Of a DNA stretch of 64,000 nucleotides, positions 54,544 to 61,831 are shown piece by piece (positions within the stretch are counted from its first letter, which is position 1; each line of letters begins with the position of its first letter). Source of the stretch: Novipirellula herctigrandis (lineage in GTDB: Bacteria; Planctomycetota; Planctomycetia; Pirellulales; Pirellulaceae); NCBI GenBank assembly GCA_007859835.1, contig SJPJ01000001.1:7579989-7643988 (forward strand). The letters are read 5' to 3'. The notes beneath the pieces are model-generated. The model ran no database searches. It saw nothing but the letters and a program-made list of their open reading frames with translations, and was not told the DNA's origin. The translations under genes were made by a program, and so were the position numbers.

Positions 54544-55240
54544 GATCCGGCGACCGATTCCTAAGAGGCCGATTCGAAACAGGTTATCACAGTGCTAAAG
54601 ATGTTAAGGGCTTTGGCCACTTCGCGAAACCAGTCCGACGAAATCGGGTATGGATGAAACCAGGAATGTCCTTGGCAAGGCTTTCTCTGCGAATCCGCTT
54701 TTTCTGTAAATCCATCAAGAAATCCATCGAGTTCCTTCTGAGCTCGCGTGTCTGAGTGGTTGCACAGCGGAGCCCTCAGGATCAACCAGGAGTTGCAAGT
54801 CAAAACAGCCTGACCGTGCGGGCAAGAGCTTCTAAATCGGCGGCTGCGGCAATACGCCACACAAGGCTCGGTTGGGGCCTAATCGCAGCCCCAGGCAGCC
54901 TGCGATGCAGCCAGCAAGGACGCTTGCCATCACTTGGCTCGGATGGGCGACCCGTAGTGGACGTTTGCACCTAAAAAGGCGATTTTTACTGGGATAATAG
55001 CATGCAACTTTTCAGAAAATTCACAATTTTTAACCTTGGAACTTTGCAAGTTCGGATACACTAGCTGTACCCCTATGGAGTGGTGCGAGGGTGGCTGTGT
55101 GGTTTCCGTGTTTGCAATTTGGATGCGGCGAATGGCACCAGCTGGATTACCCCTTGAGGGTTTTTCCTTGCCTTAAATGCCCTCAAGGGTTAAAATCACG
55201 ACTTCGGCAATGGACTACGTCAGCTACAAGGATTTTGACA
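54544..55240. other. Intergenic region with an inverted repeat
   Basis: About 700 bp between divergent genes. It contains the hairpin at 55151-55189. A minus-strand open frame at 54561-54860 has no supporting feature. Confidence 0.5.
55151..55189 (+). promoter_or_regulatory. Perfect 10-bp inverted repeat upstream of zinc-ribbon gene
   Basis: cccttgaggg and ccctcaaggg are separated by 19 nt, about 50 bp before the ATG at 55241. It could be an operator or a leader hairpin. The second arm is followed by ttaaaa rather than a T run, so a terminator is less likely. Confidence 0.45.
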
Positions 55241-55498
55241 ATGACATCTTCTCATCGCGTTCGCTTCACCCAGTCCTGTCCCGTCTGTGGACGTCGTGTG
55301 GAAATTCGGGCTTCGCTTTTGGGTTGTACCGTGGCGTGCCAACACTGTAACGCGGAATTTGTTGCATCGGCTCAAAGCGATGGCTGTCAACATATCGATC
55401 GCTCGAATGATTTGCTCGCACGCGTTGAGACCGCGCTTCGACGGGCCGAAGAACAAGCTGCGGTTGCCCAAGGTTCCGAAAAGCAAACGATCGCTTAA
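55241..55498 (+). CDS. Small zinc-ribbon protein
   Basis: An 85-residue protein. The start at 55241 has AAGGA eight bases upstream. The N-terminal half is a four-Cys zinc ribbon (SCPVCGRRVEIRASLLGCTVACQHCNAEFVAS). The C-terminal half is a predicted helix (NDLLARVETALRRAEEQAAVAQ). This ribbon resembles the one in the protein at 28963. Such proteins may be response-regulator-like or FHA-linked adaptors in planctomycetes, but no function is known. Confidence 0.65.
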   Translation: MTSSHRVRFTQSCPVCGRRVEIRASLLGCTVACQHCNAEFVASAQSDGCQHIDRSNDLLARVETALRRAEEQAAVAQGSEKQTIA

Positions 55499-55614
55499 AC
55501 GCCGATCGCATTAAGATTGGCTCGGATCGGTTGTGGGGCGCCGCCGTCGTTTGGTGGTGTCGAGTTCATCCTGAAAAACCGACGCTCAATTGAGCTCGCT
55601 AGTCTACTTTCGGT

Positions 55615-56946
55615 TTAGGGATTTATGTCAAACTGAGCCCCCGGTGGGACCAATCCATAGATTCCGCTGGTGAAGACTTGATCCACCCAATTGTCGAATC
55701 GTACGATTGGACGTTCGGGAACAATGATCACGTCTCCGTCACGTACCCAGATCTCATCCGCGGGCGTAGGGCGTTTGCCAAAGACGGCACCTTGTAAGTC
55801 AAGCATTGTCGAGATCAGTCGCCAATCTTCTGCACGGCGGAAGATCACCACCTGCCTCATGTTTGCAGTTGGCAAATGGCCACCGGCCGCCGCGATGGCT
55901 CCGAGCACGGTTGTCGGGCCATCGAGTTCGATTCGCGAGGGCGATCCAACGCGTCCAAGCACGTTGACAAAGTGAGGTGCCTGGGCCGCCAAAATGGGCT
56001 CCGTTTCTAACCCGACGACGATCTCGCCATACTTTAGATTAATCTCTCGTTTCATTTCGTTGAGAGAAAATCCTTGCACGCATACTTCGCCGATGCCAGG
56101 TAAACGCACTTTTCCATCGGGCATTATGCGAACGGTGATCGCTTGCTGGGTGAATCCACTTTGACCACCAACGGCGGCACGGATGTCTTCTGCTAACGTA
56201 TTCGTTTTGACCGGTGTTACGTCCACATCGGGTTTGTCGTAGTACTTCTTGTAGGTCTCGTTGAGCGTTTCTTTCAACTGACTGACCGACATGCCCGCCG
56301 CACGGATTTGGCCAAGTATCCGAACTGATATTGTTCCATCGGGTTGGATCACAAGTCCATTTTCGAGTGTCCCACGCGTTAACTCTTCGTTGGTCAACGA
56401 TTCAATCAACACTGAGTCGCCGGGGGTCAAGCGATACACGCCCTTGGCCTGAGCGCGAGTGATCAAGTAGAAGACCAATATCTCGTCACCGGGGCGCAAT
56501 CGGTATTGGCTCAAGTGAGCCAATCGCGAAGGGCCCGCGTAGCCCCCGGGGCCATAGGCGTCGAACGTCATTGGGCGGAAATCTTCCCAGCGCAGTTCGC
56601 CTCCGCAACCGTCGGCGCAATCCACTCCCATCATGCAACGATTGCATGTCGTTGTGCATGGGTACCCACCGGGGACGTTTCGGCATGCACATGATTCGTT
56701 CTGCATGTGTGGACCACTTGAGTATTGCCCGGCCATAGGCTCTGCCGCAAGGAACGGGGCCGCAGCAAAGGAGTGGTTTGCAGTTACAGGTTGTGTTTGG
56801 CCGCTCGCTTGTGTAACCCATAGGCTGGTTAAGCCAAGTGTCATCCAAAGCAACCAGGCCATTCGACTTGTCATGATCGTGTTGTCCATCGTCGCCGAAA
56901 TCGGTGTGGGGAAACGTCTGTCGACTTCGTAGTTGGGTTGTTGCAT
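55615..56946 (-). CDS. Polysaccharide biosynthesis/export (Wza-like) protein with Cys-rich insert
   Basis: A 443-residue exported protein. A signal peptide follows a basic leader (about 26-49, MTSRMAWLLWMTLGLTSLWVTQASGQ). Residues about 83-115 are Cys-rich (ESCACRNVPGGYPCTTTCNRCMM...DCADGCGG). The Poly_export domain starts at about 148 (YRLRPGDEILVFYLI). SLBB-type domains follow: GVYRLTPGDSVLIESLTNEELTR, NGLVIQPDGTISVRILGQIRAAGMSVSQLKETL, VRIMPDGKVRLPGIGEVCVQGFSLNEMKREI, and HFVNVLGRVGSPSRIELDGPTTVLGAIAAAGG. It forms the outer-membrane channel of capsule or exopolysaccharide export in other bacteria. It is 7 bp downstream of the TPR-like gene. Confidence 0.85.
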   Translation of the reverse strand: MQQPNYEVDRRFPTPISATMDNTIMTSRMAWLLWMTLGLTSLWVTQASGQTQPVTANHSFAAAPFLAAEPMAGQYSSGPHMQNESCACRNVPGGYPCTTTCNRCMMGVDCADGCGGELRWEDFRPMTFDAYGPGGYAGPSRLAHLSQYRLRPGDEILVFYLITRAQAKGVYRLTPGDSVLIESLTNEELTRGTLENGLVIQPDGTISVRILGQIRAAGMSVSQLKETLNETYKKYYDKPDVDVTPVKTNTLAEDIRAAVGGQSGFTQQAITVRIMPDGKVRLPGIGEVCVQGFSLNEMKREINLKYGEIVVGLETEPILAAQAPHFVNVLGRVGSPSRIELDGPTTVLGAIAAAGGHLPTANMRQVVIFRRAEDWRLISTMLDLQGAVFGKRPTPADEIWVRDGDVIIVPERPIVRFDNWVDQVFTSGIYGLVPPGAQFDINP

Positions 56947-56953
56947 GAGTTTG

Positions 56954-58522
56954 TTACCACCAATTCCGCATGGTTTGCAGGGTTCGGCGAATCGGTGATT
57001 CCGTTGTCGCTTCGTCCGTAGCAGATTGTTGTGGTAGTTTGACCGAATCGTCTGCGGGTGTCGCCATGCGGTATGACACTGCTTTGGCTTGAATAGGCCG
57101 CGTGGCGTTTGCGGTTTCTTGTGTCGGGGCTACTGTGTTCTGCATCGTGGGAGACTGATTCATGGGAATCGCTCCCTGTGGAATGATGGATGGCGAAACA
57201 GCAGCGAAGGCTTCCGGCGAAAGCTGAATGACTTCGGGAACGGGAAGCTTTCGAGGTATCTTATCGAACGATTGCCGATGCTCGGCTTGTTGGGCGGCTG
57301 CTAATTGGGGTTGTCCCGAAGTTCGCATCACATGGGCCAACGCCAATTGAGTATCACGGTCGTACCGCATGGATAGCGAATGCTCCAGCACTCGTCGTGA
57401 TTCGCCAAGTAGTCCGATTTTCGCAAGTTGAACACCCAAACGCGAAGCCAAGTTGGCATTGGTCGGTTGTCCTTGAAGTGCCGCGCGACGCAGGCATAGT
57501 GAAGTGCTTGTTGGCATTGTCGCCGGGTCGTTCCGACCGAGATAAATTGCGGCAAGCAAGTCCATTGCTTCAGCGGCTTGAACATTTTGGTTTGCCAAGA
57601 CAGCGAACATTTCTCGGGCATGTTCCAAGTAGATTCCCATTGCTTGTGTTGGCGTTGTCTTTTCAAGCATGTTTTCGGCAATTAGTTTCATGCGGTGTGA
57701 TCGCACGATCGTTTCGAGGCTCACTTGCGTCTCGGCGCTTAACTGTTGAGCAAAATCGCGTGCTTCGATGAGAGCGGCGCGGGCCAGTTGCAAGTCGGAG
57801 ACGGGATCTGTTTGGGAGCCGTCCGAATTCGAACCATGATCATCCGTTATCTCAATTGCATCGACAGCGATTGCCAGTGCATGCCATGCGGATGCCTCGG
57901 CTGATAACCAAGCGCCTACGCGGTATTCATGAGCGGCTTCATCGAGCGTCTGGCGACAACGGGTTTGTGATTCTGCTGCTGATTTGTAGGGCAACGCCGA
58001 TCGGAATGCCGGTAATTGAGGCGTATACGTTTTCGCTAAATCCGCGAGTGGTTTGTCGATCGCAGTGGTCTCGCCTGTCGGCTTGTCGAGCGACAGTTCA
58101 TTATTTTGCGGGTTCGAAATCAACGTTGGGTTTGACAGATGACTTGCAAGACGGCTTGGCACTTTCGGAAACGCTGCGGTCGGTTCAGTATTCAACTCGT
58201 CCTGTTTGTCCGCGATTGGTTTGCCTGGCAGGATCGCGATTGCGTCAGACATGTTTGTCGTGGTTCGTTCGACGGACCTCGATTCACCCGATTCTTCTGC
58301 TTGATGGATCGCTTCGGGCAGCCGGGGACGCTCGGGAAGTGCGCATGCAGCCGTGTTTCGATCGAGTTCCTGCGAGGCTGTTTTTTTAACCTTGTACGAA
58401 ATTGCGACATCAACAGCCACCAGCCCGATCAAAACGACGGTCAATAAGATAGACACAACTTTGGTGAGTGTTGATCCGGAATGTTTCGGAGTTTTTGAAG
58501 TCGTTTGCCGGTTCGAGATCAC
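56954..58522 (-). CDS. Membrane-anchored TPR-like protein next to polysaccharide export gene
   Basis: A 522-residue protein. The start is GTG 58522; the preceding short open frame ends with TGA overlapping it (GTGA). One N-terminal transmembrane helix (about 22-44, VVSILLTVVLIGLVAVDVAISY) is followed by an extended polar stretch and, at about 190-410, a helical repeat region (AAHEYRVGAWLSAEASAWHALAIAVDA, AMGIYLEHAREMFAVLANQNVQAAEAMDLLAAIYLGRND, NLASRLGVQLAKIGLLGESRRVLEHSLSMRYD). That region resembles tetratricopeptide repeats. The rest is low-complexity. The 7-bp spacing to the Wza-like gene suggests that the two act together in export. Confidence 0.7.
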   Translation of the reverse strand: MISNRQTTSKTPKHSGSTLTKVVSILLTVVLIGLVAVDVAISYKVKKTASQELDRNTAACALPERPRLPEAIHQAEESGESRSVERTTTNMSDAIAILPGKPIADKQDELNTEPTAAFPKVPSRLASHLSNPTLISNPQNNELSLDKPTGETTAIDKPLADLAKTYTPQLPAFRSALPYKSAAESQTRCRQTLDEAAHEYRVGAWLSAEASAWHALAIAVDAIEITDDHGSNSDGSQTDPVSDLQLARAALIEARDFAQQLSAETQVSLETIVRSHRMKLIAENMLEKTTPTQAMGIYLEHAREMFAVLANQNVQAAEAMDLLAAIYLGRNDPATMPTSTSLCLRRAALQGQPTNANLASRLGVQLAKIGLLGESRRVLEHSLSMRYDRDTQLALAHVMRTSGQPQLAAAQQAEHRQSFDKIPRKLPVPEVIQLSPEAFAAVSPSIIPQGAIPMNQSPTMQNTVAPTQETANATRPIQAKAVSYRMATPADDSVKLPQQSATDEATTESPIRRTLQTMRNWW

Positions 58523-58668
58523 GATGCGAGTCCCTGTTCTTGGAGTCGTTCAGCCCGGAAATCGTCTTGATACAAACAATCCGTGCAGTCCCTGTCTTCT
58601 GACATGCGGTTATAGATCGGATAATCGGTACGCCGACTGCCTGTGAAAGTCCGGTTGTGGCCACTCAT
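58519..58668 (-). CDS. Possible small protein overlapping the TPR-like gene start
   Basis: A 49-codon frame (MSGHNRTFTGSRRTDYPIY...) with a C-x2-C (RDCTDCLYQDD). Its TGA overlaps the GTG start of the next gene, as seen in coupled genes. There is no clear ribosome-binding site and no family. ATG 58605 could be the start instead. Confidence 0.3.
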   Translation of the reverse strand: MSGHNRTFTGSRRTDYPIYNRMSEDRDCTDCLYQDDFRAERLQEQGLAS

Positions 58669-59432
58669 GTATCGGGGATGCGCCCCAAGACCCGTACAAC
58701 CGGCACAGCTTATCAGGGGTGAAGGAACGAACAAAAACGGACAGATTTTTCGATGCAAGTATGAAAATGCGGTCCGCTGCGGCAAAACACTATTGACAGT
58801 GGAGTGGATTGGCGTATATTTCAAGAAGGAATGAAGCTTGTCACCAACGATGGCGAGCAACTTCTCTCTGTTTACGGTTTCGACCGCATCCTCTCTTTTT
58901 GCAGACCGCTTCGGAAAAGCAGTTGCACTCGCCGGACGAAAAATGGCTTGAGATAAAGAGAGAAAGAAAAGTCGGCCACAGCAGAGTCATCGCGGCTAGG
59001 TAATGCGGTACCAAGCGACGCATCCAATTCGATAAAGATCGATAGATAGGAAGAAATCGATACAGCGAGGATCGACGAAAAGCGCGTTCAGCAACAGGGT
59101 TCTGGAACGCCATCAAGCATCTGATTCCAAACAATCATTATTCAGGTTTTCGCGGTATTTGATCCGCAAGCCGTTGTGTTGTGTCGCACGTTTCAGGACG
59201 GAATAACTGAACGAGATCATATTGGCAGTTAACTCCATGTGGCGTTTCCGTCAGCCCTGATCAAACACTCTCACCGTTTACCCCTTCGGACACGCAACCG
59301 CCGTGGCCCCTTAGAGGTTTCCATTTCCCTTTCAACTTATTGCGGTCTTTCTTCGATTTCCCGCTGAAGCCGGCTACAAAGCGTTTCTTCGATTCGCTTG
59401 GAACAAGCCCATTTGGCGCATCTGGATCAAAC
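58669..59432. other. Long leader region upstream of rho
   Basis: About 760 bp without a supported gene. It includes the promoter at 58793-58820 and, after it, about 610 bp before the rho start. Rho genes in other bacteria have long, autoregulated leaders, so an mRNA leader is plausible here. Confidence 0.5.
58793..58820 (+). promoter_or_regulatory. Near-consensus sigma-70 promoter
   Basis: TTGACA at 58793-58798 and TATATT at 58815-58820, spaced by 16 bp, match the housekeeping consensus closely. Transcription would run toward rho. Confidence 0.65.
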
Positions 59433-60785
59433 ATGGCAAAAAAACAGCGCAGCAATCGCGGCCGAGGTGGCTCGGGCAGTAACTCGTCCGGTGGCTCTTA
59501 CGGCAACAATTCCAATAGTGGTGGCAACGGAAAACCCCGTGTTCGCCGACGTCGTCGTGGTGGCGGTGGAGGCCAAGGTGGTCAAGGCGGCGGTCAAGGC
59601 GGCGGTCAAGGGAATTCGAGTGGAGAGCCAGCCGATTTCGCCAGCGACGCGCCGCTGGAAGAAAATGTCGGCATCTTGGAGCTGCATCCCAATGGGTATG
59701 GCTTCATGCGTAGTCCCGAGAATAATTACTCGCGAGAACGTAGTGACGCGTTTGTACCGGGAACGATGATCGAGAAATTCGGTCTTCGCCAAGGTGTGAT
59801 GCTTAAGGCGATGGTCCAACAAGCTCGCCGCCAACAGGGGCCCCGCGTTCGTGAAATCATCGACGTCGATGGCATGGAGCCCGAAAAGTTCCTTGAGGTA
59901 AAGGACTTCGATTCACTCACTGCGATCAATCCTGAGCAATGGTTGAAGATGGAATGCGGTCGCCAACCGCTCACCAATCGAGTGATTGATTTGCTGTCGC
60001 CTCTCGGTCGCGGTCAACGAGCCTTGATTGTTGCACCGCCACGGAGCGGTAAAACGGTCATGCTACAAAACCTTGCCCAGGGAGTTTACGAGAATCATCC
60101 AGACGTGAAATTAATCGTGCTGTTGATCGACGAGCGACCAGAAGAAGTCACCGATATGCGGCGCAGCGTCCACGGAGGCGAAGTCGTCGCTAGCAGCCTT
60201 GATATGGACGTGGAAAGCCATGTTCGGTTGAGCCAATTGGTGATAGACCGTGCTCGACGGCTCGCCGAAATGGGGCAAGACGTTTTCTTGATGCTCGATT
60301 CGATCACACGACTCGCTCGTGCGTTCAATAAATGGGTTGGACGCGGCGGGCGTGGTGGTGCGACCATGAGCGGAGGTTTGGATATCAAGGCGATGGACAT
60401 TCCTAAGAAACTTTTCGCAACTGCTCGTGCGTTTGACGAAGGTGGCTCGCTAACGATTGTCGGTACCGCGCTTGTGGACACGAATAGTCGCATGGACGAA
60501 GCGATTTTCCAAGAGTTCAAAGGTACCGGGAACATGGAGTTGGTCCTCGACCGACGTTTAGCCGACCGGCGCGTTTGGCCTTCGATTGACATCAGTCAAA
60601 GTGGAACTCGTCGCGAGGAGTTGCTGCATGATCCGGAAACCTACGAAGCGGTCACGATGCTCCGACGGACGCTTAGTAGCATGCACCCGGTCGATGCGAT
60701 GGAACAATTGACCAAACAACTTGGTCGGTTTGATTCCAATGATGAGTTCATTAAATTGATCAGCGGTGCAAAAACGTCGCTCTAG
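59433..60785 (+). CDS. rho: Transcription termination factor Rho
   Basis: A 450-residue RNA-dependent ATPase that ends transcription. The start at 59433 (MAKKQRSNRGRGG) is chosen because the longer frame has a featureless leader. Residues 5-65 are a Gly/Ser/Asn/Arg-rich low-complexity insert (GGGGQGGQGGGQGGGQG). The RNA-binding domain follows (VGILELHPNGYGFMRSPENNYS, DAFVPGTMIEKFGLRQGVML). The motor has Walker A APPRSGKTVM, LLIDERPEEVTDM (Walker B region), MLDSITRLARAFNKW and GGLDIKAM. SGKT with Arg-Ser in place of the usual Lys-Ala/Gly is a small variation. Gly/Asn-rich inserts occur in Rho of several phyla. Confidence 0.95.
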   Translation: MAKKQRSNRGRGGSGSNSSGGSYGNNSNSGGNGKPRVRRRRRGGGGGQGGQGGGQGGGQGNSSGEPADFASDAPLEENVGILELHPNGYGFMRSPENNYSRERSDAFVPGTMIEKFGLRQGVMLKAMVQQARRQQGPRVREIIDVDGMEPEKFLEVKDFDSLTAINPEQWLKMECGRQPLTNRVIDLLSPLGRGQRALIVAPPRSGKTVMLQNLAQGVYENHPDVKLIVLLIDERPEEVTDMRRSVHGGEVVASSLDMDVESHVRLSQLVIDRARRLAEMGQDVFLMLDSITRLARAFNKWVGRGGRGGATMSGGLDIKAMDIPKKLFATARAFDEGGSLTIVGTALVDTNSRMDEAIFQEFKGTGNMELVLDRRLADRRVWPSIDISQSGTRREELLHDPETYEAVTMLRRTLSSMHPVDAMEQLTKQLGRFDSNDEFIKLISGAKTSL

Positions 60786-60827
60786 CGGTCCGTGCATCGT
60801 TGCCGGTTGCGCTAGCGAAAAGCGATA

Positions 60828-61811
60828 TTGAAAGATGAAGACCGTGTCGTGATCAAGCGATTTTGTGTTGAACCATTGCCTGGCCGGATTCCGTACGAGA
60901 ACCGGCGGACGATTCATGTCAAATCAAAATTTGCGGGGATGGCGTTCATCGACTTTCTTTGTCTTTACCATCCCCCCACCCCGCGCGAAGCTTGGCTCTC
61001 TTGGATCGAAGCAGGGGATATCTCGATCGATTCGTTTCCCGCACGCGCTGCGCGGATCGTTCGTGAAGGCGAACGCTTCACCCATGTGATGCGTGGTGTG
61101 ACCGAACCCGATGTGAATGCATCCATTGGGATTCTTTTCGAGGACGATGCTGTCATCGTCGTCGACAAACCCGCGCCGTTGCCGATTCATCCATGCGGAA
61201 GGTTCAATCGCAATACACTTTTGTCGATGCTCGAAAATGTTTACGGCGGGGCAAAACTTCGCATCGCCCATCGGCTCGACGCGAACACGACCGGCGTCGT
61301 TCTGCTTTGTCGAACCGCCAAGGCAGCCGGGTTTATTCAACCTCAATTCGAACGCCGCGAGGTACAAAAACTCTATTTTGCTCGTGTTGAGGGCACTGTG
61401 CCGTGGGACGAGCATTGCTGCGAGCTTCCGATCGCTAATTCCGCTGGGCGGAAACAGATGCGGCGAAACGTTGGAGCCCGATGTGCCGATGAAAACGGAC
61501 AACCTGCACGGACCGATTTTCAGGTCGCTGGTCGGCTCGGTGATGGTACAACGCTTGTCTATGCCAAACCGGTCACCGGCCGCACAAACCAGATTCGTGT
61601 CCATCTTTGGACGCTTGGGTATCCTATAATGGGTGACCTGTTATACCGAGCCGACGGGGAACTCGGCGACCAGCAAACGTTGTCGATCGACGATCCGCCG
61701 CTATGCCTGCATGCGAAACAACTCAGCCTTGTTGACCCGACGACGCTGCGGCGAACCGCATTCAAAAGTGATGACCCATCATGGTGGGCCGTCCCGACCG
61801 ACACCGAATAA
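60828..61811 (+). CDS. RluA family pseudouridine synthase
   Basis: A 327-residue RNA-modifying enzyme. An S4-like RNA-binding domain (about 30-85, AGMAFIDFLCLYHPPTPREAWLSWIEAGDISI) is followed by the catalytic domain: ILFEDDAVIVVDKPAPLPIHPCG, then HRLDANTTGVVLLCRTAKAA with the catalytic Asp in HRLD, and PVTGRTNQIRVHLWTLGYPIMGDLLY. It modifies uridines in rRNA or tRNA; the exact target is not determinable. The start is a TTG at 60828 without a clear ribosome-binding site. GTG 60849 is an alternative. Confidence 0.9.
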   Translation: MKDEDRVVIKRFCVEPLPGRIPYENRRTIHVKSKFAGMAFIDFLCLYHPPTPREAWLSWIEAGDISIDSFPARAARIVREGERFTHVMRGVTEPDVNASIGILFEDDAVIVVDKPAPLPIHPCGRFNRNTLLSMLENVYGGAKLRIAHRLDANTTGVVLLCRTAKAAGFIQPQFERREVQKLYFARVEGTVPWDEHCCELPIANSAGRKQMRRNVGARCADENGQPARTDFQVAGRLGDGTTLVYAKPVTGRTNQIRVHLWTLGYPIMGDLLYRADGELGDQQTLSIDDPPLCLHAKQLSLVDPTTLRRTAFKSDDPSWWAVPTDTE

Positions 61812-61831
61812 CTCAACATTCTGGTAAGACG

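Noticed and set aside
54561-54860. A 99-codon minus-strand frame before the LMW phosphatase
   Set aside because: No recognisable motif and no ribosome-binding site; composition looks random.
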